Of a stretch of DNA of 64,000 bases, positions 1-13,567 are shown in pieces. Position 1 is the stretch's first letter. Every line of letters starts with the position of its first letter. Position numbers and translations under genes: made by a program. A model generated the notes under the pieces. The model made no database searches, was not told the DNA's origin, and was given only the letters and a program-made list of their open reading frames with translations. Source of the stretch: Scleroderma bovista (Eukaryota; Basidiomycota; Agaricomycetes; Boletales; Sclerodermataceae); NCBI GenBank assembly GCA_037178675.1, contig JAYMGJ010000243.1:62001-126000 (forward strand). The letters run 5' to 3'.

Positions 1-569
1 CAATCGCATCTGGTGGTTTGATGGCCTTGGTTCAGCATCACTTCTGGGAAGCGGCGGCGTTGTGCAATACGGAGCTGGCAGGATATTCGTGCAGGGTCCA
101 ACTCAAATGGATCTGGAATTCATGACGAAGCGAGAGGATGGCATAGACGCCAGGAGGCAGGAGGAAGAAGGGGAGGGTGTGTTGGCCCCTGGTGAATGGG
201 CGGTGTATACAGAGCCAGAAGAGGTATGTATAGAACTATCATGTTATATCACTTGTTACTGATATTCGTCTCCAGGTGGATGAGTTCCTGGCATGGCTGA
301 ATATAAAAGGCGTCCGAGAACTGGCACTGAAGAACGCTATGGCAAAGTGGTGGAACCACATCGTGCCAGGGATGCGTAAACGTATCTCGGTTTGTCTGGC
401 GCTCCTTATCATCATTCAATGTAAACTGACACTGTCGTAGGACGTGAATGTCACTGCAAAACTACCAGAAGCACGTCGTTCCACTCGGGTCAAGCAAACA
501 AGTGGCCAAGATATTTCACGCGATCCTTACATGATGTGGACTAACCGTCGAGCTGTAAACGCATCCTGA
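1..569 (+). CDS. ITC1: Itc1-like chromatin-remodelling subunit, C-terminal end (5' truncated)
   Basis: This is the 3' end of a gene that enters from the left edge. The frame is open from base 2. Exons are about 2-223, 276-389 and 441-569, with introns 224-275 and 390-440. The protein begins with an IWWFDGLG motif, then YGAGRIFVQGP, then an acidic stretch ending in EWAVYTEPEE, and finishes with a basic tail containing RRSTRVKQ and MMWTNRRA. I recognise this as the WHIM/DDT-type C-terminal region of fungal Itc1 (ACF1/WAC relatives). That protein partners the Isw2 ATPase in nucleosome sliding. The catalytic partner is not in the window. The N-terminal WAC and DDT parts are off the edge, so the name rests on the tail alone. 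Confidence 0.6.
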
Positions 570-1140
570 TGCCATTTGTCACAAAATTGTTCATTGTAGG
601 TAGCCCCTCTCTGTAGCAGCTCGGGTGGTCATCGGTGTACTTTCACAGGACATTATTCTCATACCAATCTCATAGATCGGTGCCACAATGCAGTGCATAT
701 TTATCTGTAGCTTGACTTCGACCAACGCGTATCAAAGATACCATGACACTCAGCAAGTGTAGTCCCGTTATTTCCAATCTCAAATTTAGTCTTAGATTAT
801 CCTCTGGTCCTACATGATGGTGATTGTAGAAGCCACAATCTAGGCAGATATGTTGTAGGCGTCCACTTTGTCGTCTACAGTTCGAAGTCTCGCACTGTCC
901 TTTTTTAAACCAATGCGGCTTCAAACTTCCTGGCCAAGCGCCGCGTGACTGGCGGTGTCCCAATCATGTACCAGGCAATCATTGCCTCTGACGTGACTAG
1001 TGTTGTGGAAACACGCATGAGTATGCGACGGTTGGGAGAGTAAGTTGATTACTTTCGTGCTAAGCGCCAATACCAGACTCTCTTCGAGGTAGAATTACAC
1101 ATCACAACAGTATCAACTACAGAAAAGATGGGTCACTTTG
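570..1140. other. intergenic, convergent 3' ends
   Basis: This stretch lies between the 3' ends of the Itc1-like gene and eIF3k. A 97-residue frame at 670-963 (minus) has no family resemblance and no splice context. I see nothing else; it should hold two 3' untranslated regions. Confidence 0.5.
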
Positions 1141-2073
1141 CTAGTGCAGCATGTGTAATGACTTTTTGAAGTTCTGCAAAATCGTTAAATCGCACAAGAG
1201 TGCCAACTGGGTTGATGGGTACGCACGAGCCAATTTGACATTTTCTTGAATCACCACTGATTCTATCTGGTTATCCGGGTTGGCGGGAATGGAAACTGTT
1301 TTAGTTGATGTATCCAGGTTCCATCCTTGCTTTGCAATCCAAGCTTCCAACTCAGAACCTGGGGATTTCAGTCGCATTCATCATCGATTCAAACTTCGAC
1401 GAACCTGATAGATCAACATATGTACCGAGTCTTTCGAGTCCGATCCGCGTGAAAGTCGCTTTCATTGCACGCGCAGCAACCTCCCGCACGGCATCTTCAA
1501 ACCCTACGCATTCAATGATGTAATTTTCTCTCAGGGACTCGAGGTCATCGGAGTGGTAGAATGTCCAGAACGATGGAAAGCGGCATTGATGGAGAAGGTT
1601 GTAGAGGTTGGTAAGTAGTGGAAGAAGAACCGGAAGCGGTTCCGGTTCATCGGGGTTCGAGTTGACTGGCCGATCATCCAGTAGGGATATGCAGAGGTTA
1701 AAATCAGGGAACGGCTCTGCAGTCAATGCTTTCAGGAGGATGTTCACGACAACATCCGGGTTGAACAGGTCGGGATTAAATTGGTAGCTGTGTCAAGTAC
1801 GGTGAATGCTGAGGAAGTGAGAGAAACTAAAGATACATACAGTTTGAGGATGGCGAGATTGGAAAGGCAGTCGTACTCGTCGCTCCGGATCTGATGGTAG
1901 AGATAGTCCTCGAGAATGCCAATGTTGGACGGATTGTAACGGTCTGCAAGGGCATGATTGGTCAGGTTGCACAATATTGTAGATGCATTTCACGCACCTA
2001 CTCCCGATACTAGGTTTTCAATAAGCTCGGTTCGTGTGGACGGAGCAAGCCACTCCGCTGTAGCTGATGCCAT
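1141..2073 (-). CDS. EIF3K: eukaryotic translation initiation factor 3 subunit K
   Basis: This gene encodes eIF3k, a small subunit of the cytoplasmic eIF3 complex that loads the 40S ribosome. Exons (minus strand) are 1998-2073, 1841-1943, 1405-1787 and 1141-1358, giving 259 residues. That is a little above the roughly 220 usual for the family. Near the start come the family hallmarks DRYNPSNIGILEDYLYHQ and LSNLAILKLYQFNPD. The PCI/winged-helix core follows, with ILLKALTAEPFPDFNL, and then CRFPSFWTFYHSDDL. The start ATG at 2073 is preceded by a short gap and heads away from the WD40 gene at 2213. The 139-base gap probably acts as a two-way promoter. The extreme C-terminus reads through to a TAG at 1141 and could hold a further small intron. 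Confidence 0.93.
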
Positions 2074-2212
2074 TCAGGCTTTTTTCGTGGTCGTTGTAAG
2101 GCTAAAAGGTTCGGAGACCCCAAACACCGCCGTATACAGAGAAAGCCCCCCCGTATGTTCTACGTCGACTTCAATTCCGATCGTTTCATCCTCGTGAAGA
2201 CTACACAATACA

Positions 2213-3626
<1,414 letters not shown>

Positions 3627-3680
3627 TTTTGCGGTACAATATTACCTAATGCTATGTATATCATTTCAATCCCCGCTATC

Positions 3681-3690
3681 TTATATAAAT
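3681..3690 (+). promoter_or_regulatory. TATA box of the polyubiquitin gene
   Basis: The sequence TTATATAAAT lies about 110 bases upstream of the polyubiquitin ATG. It precedes a pyrimidine-rich leader. It also falls just after the stop of the upstream WD40 gene, so the promoter is very compact. Confidence 0.6.
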
Positions 3691-3745
3691 CGTCGATTGC
3701 GTGGCACCTCATCATCCTGTTCTCCCCTTGCTACGAAGGCACCAC

Positions 3746-3794
3746 GTAAGTTGAGTACGCTCCAAAGGTGCAATATCTAACTTTGTGCCCCTAG
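3746..3794 (+). other. probable 5' UTR intron of polyubiquitin
   Basis: A GTAAGT donor at 3746 and a CCCCTAG acceptor ending at 3794 flank a 49-base stretch. The stretch ends one base before the start codon. Leader introns in this position are common in fungal polyubiquitin genes. No coding evidence can prove it; cDNA would. Confidence 0.55.
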
Positions 3795-3795
3795 A

Positions 3796-4812
<1,017 letters not shown>

Positions 4813-6083
4813 GTGTCTAGTGCCGAATCCTTGGTTCTGACTATACATTTATTTTCATTCCTCGCCACATTGTCTCAGTGTATGATAATTACTATTGTCT
4901 ATCCCCTGTACAGCTCCGGTCCATTTCAATGACATGAACTTTGGTACTGCTTCGTTAAGTTGAAGTCCGGTCTTGCGATGTTCAGTTTGGATTGAGATCT
5001 TGATGGACCTGAGGTCACGTTTGGACTTTACATGGGGTACTGCCCTTGCAACTCTCTCCATCACCAGTCTCCAACATGCCCAATTTTTATGTAAAGTGAT
5101 GCCATTTGGCCTGCTGGCCTGCAAACGATCGACACATGTCGCAGAAGTGCCAGCCCGAAAATCGCTATCTTGCATTACCTGTTTCGGCCCCGATTCATTC
5201 GACTTTCGTCCCCAAACTTCTCCAACTTCCAAGTGAATTTCACCATCGATTTTGCTTATGTATTTCTTTGCTTACCGTTGATCATGCTCATGGCCGATAG
5301 CTGGGTTAATAGTCCCAACTTAAGTTTCAAAGCAGACAAATGAATGTGACAGTGCTATGTCCCTTGCTTGGAACGTCTCTTCGCGTTTATGTTTGTGATG
5401 TCGCTACTGGCAAAATCGAGTCACCTTCACTAGTCCATGACTGGTTATATTCTACCACAATTTTCTTGGAAGGGCTTGGAGAGAGCATAGTCGTCACGTA
5501 GTATGATAAGGGGCACTACGGGTGATGTTTCACAGCATACGTATGAGATGAAAGTGGTGAATGAGAGTTGGAGTGGTTGCTAACCTTTTACTATACACAC
5601 CGATTCGTTTGAGACGCGATGGAATGCAATATCAAGTACGCAAGGAATACACCGAGTGCGTGAAAGGGATTGAATGCATGCACTACCACACGCCACGTAG
5701 GTGGACACATATTCTAGCGTATGCGAGTAGATATAGTACCTGGTGCGATGGACTTGCCTGCATGGGTGCAGGCCTTGGGCTGAATATTGATATTGAACAA
5801 CCACGGTGTTGGTGTTGTGGGCGCAAAGACCTCTCATTCGGCTTCTCCATGTCGGATAGCATCAGGCGAATGAGAGCCATGATCTGAGCTACCCTGGATA
5901 TTCGAGAATATGACGAATGGCAGCATTTCTAATGGGAATTGAATTAGATCCACTTGCCCACGACCTGAGAACCTACCTGTTTTTAAAACGTGTCACTAAT
6001 GTCTGAGGATTTTGCGCATATGCTTGAGACGATTCCAAACTGGCACTGCTGTCGAGGTTGAGGTACTTCGGACGCACAAGAAG
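4813..6083. other. intergenic, mostly featureless
   Basis: This stretch holds the 3' end of polyubiquitin and 1.27 kb with only short, unconvincing open frames on both strands (for example 4855-5232 minus and 5561-5887 plus). The only part with a possible protein echo is the short WD-repeat-like frame at 5340-5501, listed separately. Confidence 0.5.
5340..5501 (+). pseudogene. possible relic of a WD-repeat gene (53-codon frame)
   Basis: An ATG at 5340 opens a 53-codon frame ending at TAG 5501. It contains LRVYVCDVATGKIESPSLVH followed by DWLYSTTIF. This loosely resembles one WD40 blade of the kind found in fungal NACHT-WD proteins, where a VRVWDAxTG motif is followed by a GH and a new strand. 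There is no start context, no neighbouring blade and no intron. It is either chance or a decayed fragment. Confidence 0.2.
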
Positions 6084-6440
6084 TTATCCAACATACTGGT
6101 CTTCCGACGTAGACATCACTTGCAGAACATAAATGTTACCGTTCCTATTAGCGTCCTCCTCATCTGTGCCAGCTCCTGGTGCTGGTAGAACTTTGACACC
6201 GGAAACGGCGAGTTGGCCGGAAGTGCTCCTGATTATGGGGTTGGAGATGTTCTCTGGGTCATGGTAAAGGACAAGGACGTGCTCGTCGGGATGACGAGGG
6301 AGTAGTGCTAGTGGTGAGTCGTCTGCATAGTGGTACTCCACGTCTGCATGGGCGAGCGCACTGGGACTTTGGGCAGTTACACCGTGCTGTAGCCTGTTAT
6401 GGGATACGAGAAGATAATATGGAGGCGACACTGAGGTCAT
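6084..6440 (-). CDS. small protein of unknown function, 118 residues
   Basis: A single exon with an ATG at 6440 and a stop at 6084 encodes 118 residues. The sequence has no signal peptide, membrane segment or known catalytic motif. It looks like a real protein rather than a random frame. It contains SHNRLQHGV, a VEYHYADDSPLALLP segment, HPDEHVLVLYHDPEN and an alanine/proline-rich turn before GNIYVLQVMS. I have the impression of a short conserved Agaricomycete family with the YHYADDSPLALLP core, but no function comes to mind. It stands alone in a gene-poor stretch. I am not sure the start is complete; an upstream exon is possible. Confidence 0.5.
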   Translation of the reverse strand: MTSVSPPYYLLVSHNRLQHGVTAQSPSALAHADVEYHYADDSPLALLPRHPDEHVLVLYHDPENISNPIIRSTSGQLAVSGVKVLPAPGAGTDEEDANRNGNIYVLQVMSTSEDQYVG

Positions 6441-9400
6441 AAGTCGCTGTCGGCACTGGCCTGCCTACGAACAGCGTGCTGCGTTTTTGGTCCGGCAGTC
6501 GACTCGATGGCGGCCGAGTCACGACTTCAACTTGCTGACTCGGACGGCCTCTATTTGGAGTCCATGATTAGTTGATCCATACACCTTCCAGTCGACTACA
6601 ACAGCACCAGCCTTCCCTGTACTAGTCACACTAGAGCAATTTGACACGAAATGTGGCATGGATTAACTCATTGAAGATAAACACAAGGTGAATCCTGACA
6701 TGTATTGCAGTGGTTCATCCTTCCGTGATCAGAGAGAACATTCGCAAATCAGAGATAGATAGATATATAAGAACGTCTAAACCATTTTTCATATGACAGG
6801 AGTCATTCCAGCTACCTGTGCTGGCAGAAATTTTGAAGAGTTGTACTAATCAAGACGATATTGTATGTATGACTGTTGCGAGGAATACTGGTCAATGAAG
6901 GATCCTGCGCACCACCACGAGCGCAAGGTCCTTCACGCTGTTAGACGAAAGTAAATGGTGGCTAAAGAAAGTCGACCTACTATCACTGCCTCAGTCAAGC
7001 TGATCCGTCGCTTCCTTCTGACACGATGGTGAGGTTTCCCAGAATTGAGGGCAGCACCTATCGCGCCTGCTTCATCCTGTTCATATATAGTCGGCTGCGC
7101 ATATAGTTCCTTGATAAAATTGACAAGGCTAGAGATAATATCTCACTAGAGCGCTAGCGCCAGCAAAATGCTCCTTTGCTTTTCTGGCTCCCGAAATTCG
7201 GTCGTCGACAGTTCTCTGCATCAAATGTTCACAGTTGTCTCGTGCTCTGTGTCGACATCAGATGTTGGCGTACCATGAGACTATCGTCAACAAAGCGAGA
7301 GCTCGGAGGGTGCAGTCCCGAATCGCGAAAGGTGCTTCGTGGGTAAAGACTGTTACGCGTATTTGATAGTTCCTGGGAAAGAACGAGAGAGAACGAAGGG
7401 AATGGAACGTTTCGAGTACGCATTGGAGAAACGGGTTAAAAAGACTACAGGACGAGGGTGGAGAAAAAGAACGAGAAAAGCAAGAAATGGAGGAGGGATC
7501 TGGACCCTATCCTCATTCAGGGTTGTTTCCAATGAATTGGGACGCGATCGAAGCAGTTGAGTCAGTTTGCATCCACGGATCCATTAACAAATATTGTTGT
7601 GAGTGATCAACCCAGGGTCTACTCGCAACCCCAACTAAACGCCAGTTCGTCCTGGTTTCGAGGCCCCATGACACGACGAGAACGAGAACGGGTACAACTG
7701 CATTGCCAGTGACTCAGTTTCGGTTGGCCGCTACACGTACGTCCGTGACAAACAAACTGAATAAAACGATGACATGGTCAGCAGCGGTGTTATTCGCAGA
7801 GTAGCAGAACGCAAATGTACGAAGAAAAACAATGCATAGCACAGTAGCAATTCACTGATATGCTGTTCGCCGTCTAACCTAGCCTCTCCAGAAATCGCCT
7901 GGCTGGACATTGTCTGCAGGCGTCAGGCGTGACACGGGCATGTCACAGTCACAGTCACGGGTGGCGCAGATACGAGGCGAGTCACCAAATCCAATTCACA
8001 AGCTCAGCAGCTCGACATTTATGCGTCCCCCCAAGCTTTAACATCCACAGACAAAAGATATACGTGGTCACCAAGATATGACGGGTTTAGTGGTGTCCCC
8101 CCACCCCAACCACGGCCCATCAACGTATCCAAAACCGAGATGAATGCGCAAGAAAAAACAAGATGTGCTTCAAGAGACGACGAATGACTCACGAATTCTG
8201 TCTTGCATAGAACATCGTGTGACCTGAATGTGTCGCGCGTGAGGCAAGTTCGTATGGGACGATTGTCGCTCCATGCCCGGAAATCTCTCTTCAAGTATTT
8301 GCACCACAGTGAAAATTGATGGTAGGGCTTCAAGACGTCGGCGCGCAAAATGCATCTCCCGTGGCCAGTTATCCTGCCCATGCAAGATGCGCTTGCCCTT
8401 TGGACCGAAGAACGTTGTGAGCGGACTGGTACGCCAAATCCCAAGTGTTTGATGTATCGAAAATACCCCTTGGATGGGACGTGCAAGTACAAGAGATGTC
8501 ACTGGACAGTGAAGCAACCGTTATCGACATGAGAACGGCAGCAAGAACAAGGGACCCAAGACTGTGAAGCAAGTGCTGCCCCTCCCCATAGGAATATTCT
8601 GGCTGGCCGTCCACAAAAATCGAAGAAACGAAGAGACGGCGAGGTCAGTGGAACTGGAAGCGTGTTGAGTGTGGCAGTCACAAAGCAAAATTAAAATTGC
8701 ACACATTCTTGCCAGATTTTTTTCCGCTCGACTCTCAGCCCAGCCGTCATCCTCCCTTAACTCACTCCTCGCCGCCTGAACAGGCGCAAGAAAAATCCAC
8801 GATGTCAAATTCAACCGAACGGCGAACGGTGTCCTAACGCTTTTATTCTGATTATATCTGATTCATCTCTGCCTTAAGCCCAGCACTTACGCAGCACACA
8901 ACCGGTTTCGAGATTGCGCTCGCACTAGTTCCTCGGCAGCCAGCTGGAGACTTCTCTGTGCTCGCAATCATTACTCGAAAAGCAACTAGTTACTGTTGAA
9001 ACCATCGATGTCGGTAATTCATCGGAGGTGCCACAGAAGTTGCCATCCATAGTGTTCGACACACTTCATGGTTCAACTAGCTGCCGATTTTACAAGTCGA
9101 CATGAGGACTTGTCTCCAACTCCAAGGCTTGCATTCACCCCCACACCCTTCCAGGCCAGACCATCTACTAGGTACTTGTATGGTAGATTTTATGTTTTTT
9201 GACCGTCGGAGTCGCTCAGCAGTCCCTTCAGGTGTCCTCTAAAATCTCCTATCCAGGTTAACCTGCATGTCCCAAGTTCGCTGTTCATTTATAATGTTTC
9301 CGAGTATTCCTTGCTCACACCACTACTGAAGATGCTATCGGAGCTGAATAGCCTTTGGTTGAGTTCTGTATGCCTTGCCGAAGGAGTCGATTCGTCTACT

Positions 9401-9567
9401 TAAAAATACAAATTTATCTGCACTCCTTGCTTTACCCGCCTTTTACTTACCGGTAATTTGTAGGTGTAGTAGTCGTGTTGTAGCTTTAGAGAAATTCAAT
9501 TTAGTGTCCAAGTTGTCTGCGACTGATACTATTACTGTAAGAATGATAACAATTGTGTAGATTCCTC
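6441..9567. other. 3.1 kb gene desert
   Basis: I read both strands and found no exon chain, no transposase or reverse-transcriptase motif and no obvious long terminal repeat. The longest frames (8019-8492 and 8521-8814, both minus; 7339-7560 plus) have low-complexity or random composition. Minor simple repeats occur, such as GATA units near 6751-6770 and CAGTCA units near 7946. It may hold the promoter of DLT1 at its right end and possibly a non-coding RNA, but nothing supports a specific call. Confidence 0.45.
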
Positions 9568-10585
9568 ATGTGGAGACTGTCATCACGCGCATTGTTCTGG
9601 ATCTCAGAGGCGAGTTATATCGTCCTAGTACTCATTACGGGATGCTTCTTCGCCATTTCGCTGGTCGTCCTACTTTCACAGGCAGTCAGGACGGCACCAA
9701 ATAGGTCCTGGACGAATAACTGGAATGCAGTTTGCATTGGTGCGACCTATGTCTTTGTGGTCAGCATCAGTCCATTTCTTGACCTCATACACCCAACTGA
9801 CGTTGTCACCTGCTAGTTTTTAGTTTCCATAGCGCTCTGTATAAGACGCAGAGTCGCAATTCGAAGAAGACTGCAGCGGATATCCAAGGCATACTGTTCG
9901 ATCGACCAGAGTCATGCTCCCAAGGCAAGATTGCTAGCATGAATACCCAGACGTCATGCTCACGTCTTCAACAGCAAGTTCAGGAGTATATTTCGCAAGA
10001 GTTTTCCAGGGCTTGTTTGGTGTCATACGAGTGTCAGCCACGGGAAAGTGTACATCCAGGGTGGGGTAAACCAGGTAAGGGGTTTGTAGTGATGCTGCTG
10101 CTCCAAGTTACTGAACCGGCTGGTGTTAGGTACCGAGCACTATGGCATTCGTTTTCGACGCGCGCTATTGGATACCATCGCTGATATCGGTGGGTTCTAC
10201 GTTGTGATTTTGAGACTCATCCTTACCCGACGAAGACGCGAAGGCACATTTGGTTATCCCTAGCCATCCACCATTGAAACCGCACGCTCGCATGTTACAC
10301 CATTTCCGGTTCATTCTTCCGCTCTTACCAAAGGATGAGGATGGACTCACACCTCTGCACTACTACGACTCCGCGATACAGTTGGCGCGTACTTCTAATA
10401 GAGAACCAACTGAGGGAGAATTCCTCATCGGTCTGCAGGCAGCCAATGAAATCAAGAGAATGTAGGTCGGCTCGTTGACGTTACTTTGTGCAATTTGATG
10501 TCCTTTTGACAGCCTGAATGAATGCCGGATAGAAATGCTGGAGGAATCGAGCGTCCGATTGACTACCCCTGTACCTCAACACTAA
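9568..10585 (+). CDS. DLT1: Dlt1-family membrane protein (defect at low temperature 1)
   Basis: Six exons (9568-9769, 9824-9924, 9975-10074, 10130-10189, 10236-10461, 10513-10585) give 253 residues. The N-terminus holds two membrane segments: ASYIVLVLITGCFFAISLVVLL and a second ending in VVSIISIALCI. A basic RRRVAIRRRLQRIS stretch follows. The cytoplasmic part carries the family marks SRACLVSYE, VHPGWGKPG, ARMLHHFRFILPLL and LTPLHYYDSAIQLAR. The last exon adds a helical tail of about 24 residues; without it the frame stops at 10465. The family is fungal, and yeast mutants grow poorly in the cold; the molecular role is not established. The intron 9925-9974 starts with GC instead of GT. Upstream lies a gene desert. 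Confidence 0.75.
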
Positions 10586-10727
10586 GATTGATGAAATGTG
10601 ACACTCTTCTTCCATCATCTACAAAACTAAGCATCGTGATGGCCAGCCATTCTGACGCTTAGTTGGATTATGCCGCACACACCCTCAGCCGACTTGTCTC
10701 ACTCAATCAGAGAGCTCACCGGAGTAT

Positions 10728-11330
10728 TCAATAGTGCAGCGTAACCGGGGGAATCTCTCGGAGTATGGCCTCAAGTTTACGCATCAGCACATCCTCCACT
10801 ATATATGGGTCTCCAAAATAAATCAGCATCGTGTATTCGTCGTCGTCGTCGTCGTCATCATCATCACACTGGTCAAAATTTTCAGTTGCGTGAAGGTTGC
10901 AAATACATGGATCCGGGAGGTCAAATTTTCCACCATCCTGGCCTTGTCCACAACGGATCACCTGTCCATCGCGAACCTTTTCGTAGGAGGTGGTAAAAAT
11001 ATTTCCAATGTGAAAGTTTGAACTTCAAAGGTGACAAAGGGTCAACCAACTACCAGAGAATGTTTCTTCAATCCCCCATGCCAGAGAGTGGTCTGTCTTG
11101 TCACACATTGGTCTGGAAATTACATAAAGGCAATCTACTTGTTGAGGAATAAATGCTTCAATGGCTGCATATGTACTAGTACACATCTGAGAAAATGCGA
11201 AAAACAGCATAAGTGAATGAAGTATCGGTAGTATGGAATGATATGAGTGCATCAGGGCATTGCATGCACCATCAAACAGAGCCTTTGAAAGCTTGTGAAG
11301 CAAGCAATGAGGATCATCACACCTCAGCAC
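10728..11330 (-). pseudogene. unrecognised gene remnant with an aspartate run
   Basis: Two minus-strand frames, 11025-11330 (101 codons) and 10728-10961 (77 codons), look protein-like. The first has a hydrophobic helix around PILHSLMLFFAFS and then QQVDCLYVISRP and SLAWGIEETFSG. The second has a run of nine aspartates and then TMLIYFGDPYIVEDVLMRKLE. A splice from near 11070 into a short middle exon is conceivable but no start codon or complete model fits. I do not recognise the family. It may be a decayed gene or a real small gene with unusual splicing. Confidence 0.25.
10837..10867. repeat. trinucleotide microsatellite (TCG)n(TCA)n
   Basis: About six TCG units run directly into four TCA units. 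Read on the minus strand this codes for an aspartate run. Such repeats are prone to slippage and so to length polymorphism. Confidence 0.8.
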
Positions 11331-12103
11331 CTTTCACACATTTGTGTAGCAGGTACAGTCAATAGTAGGCAGTGGAAAAACACAAGCTAAGCTTTCAAAG
11401 CCAACCGACACTGGTGGGTAGTACTTAGTGGCTTTGTCTAGCAATCCATGACGTGCTCACCAGTGTTTGGTGTCGGATCTGTGGTCTGAGGTGTCCGGAG
11501 AGCTGAAACTTACATGCAATCACCAATTAAGTCAGGGAGTGATCAGTGAGGTGCTTGACTTCAATCGGGAGTCTGAGTCTGTTCCCTCAGTTCTATGTGG
11601 ACTTCAACTTTCGCCCACAAATCCCGCTTAAAATAACTATTCTCTACTGCTTCACCTGAGAACCAAGCTTTAATAAGTTCGCCATAACTCACAAACAATG
11701 TGTTTGACAGAGGGAAACCGGTAGATTTCTACACCTCTTCAACAGTCATAGCTTCTGCATGGCATTAGTAATCATAGCATGGAGAACATGATGCACTAGG
11801 TTTCATATCAAGTTTTCAGTTGAAAGTTGCTGAGCAAATCCCGAAAGTAGAGGTCCTCCATTCTGTCTAATAAGGCTAAGGTGAAAGGAGCGAGAGACAT
11901 GTGAAGTGAATCTCGGGCGTCTCCAGGCGCCTCCTTCGGTTCGCACGAAAAGGAGCAAAATTTGAAATTGACCTGGACCTTTGGATTGGCATTCAGATAC
12001 TCGGGCCAGGATTGAAATTATTCTATACGAATTCGTTCACTAGCGTTCTATGACAGGGACGTGGAGAAACACATAACATCTAAACAGCGTCAACCCCTCC
12101 GAA

Positions 12104-13258
<1,155 letters not shown>

Positions 13259-13567
13259 AGTAGTGTTGGGCTTGGGCGTGGTATTGTCGTGCGGTTCGAG
13301 ACCAATGAGGACCAATCTCGAGATGTCGTAGCCAGTCTCCTTGAGTTTGGCGTTGAGCACACGCGAGCCCAAGAACAGGGTCGAAAAGGTGACGAGGAAA
13401 GAGAGGAGGAAGAGGCAATGTTGAGACATGTATGGGCGCTTGTTTCTGCAGTCGCCATGGCAGTTCAAATCTCCTCTGCCTCCTCCTCCTCGTCCTTGTC
13501 GCTCAAGCCCAACGCTGGTCGTGGCAAAATTCATATCCAATCGATGAAAGACGAGGTCCAGGTCTCC
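13259..13567. promoter_or_regulatory. head-to-head promoter region between CBR1 and the phosphatase gene
   Basis: CBR1 runs left and the phosphatase gene runs right from this 309-base gap. Both strands are open through it, so either protein could start further out. No TATA box stands out. The exact starts need transcript data. Confidence 0.5.

Larger units (their letters stand above)
10586..12103. other. intergenic region with decayed reading frames
   Basis: This 1.5 kb lies between the tail-to-tail ends of DLT1 and CBR1. On the minus strand several short frames read like broken protein. One near 11630-11690 gives a segment around LSNTLFVSYGELIKAW, and others lie at 10728-11330. They cannot be joined into one open model. 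No terminal repeats or transposase motifs are visible. Confidence 0.4.

Noticed and set aside
670..963. 97-residue frame on the minus strand between two 3' ends
   Set aside because: Composition looks random, there is no intron context and it overlaps expected untranslated regions.
4855..5236. Overlapping frames of 125 (minus) and 87 (plus) residues downstream of polyubiquitin
   Set aside because: Neither shows domain structure and the two are mirror shadows of each other.
8019..8814. Minus-strand frames of 157 and 97 residues in the gene desert
   Set aside because: Atypical residue mix, no family resemblance and no splice sites joining them.
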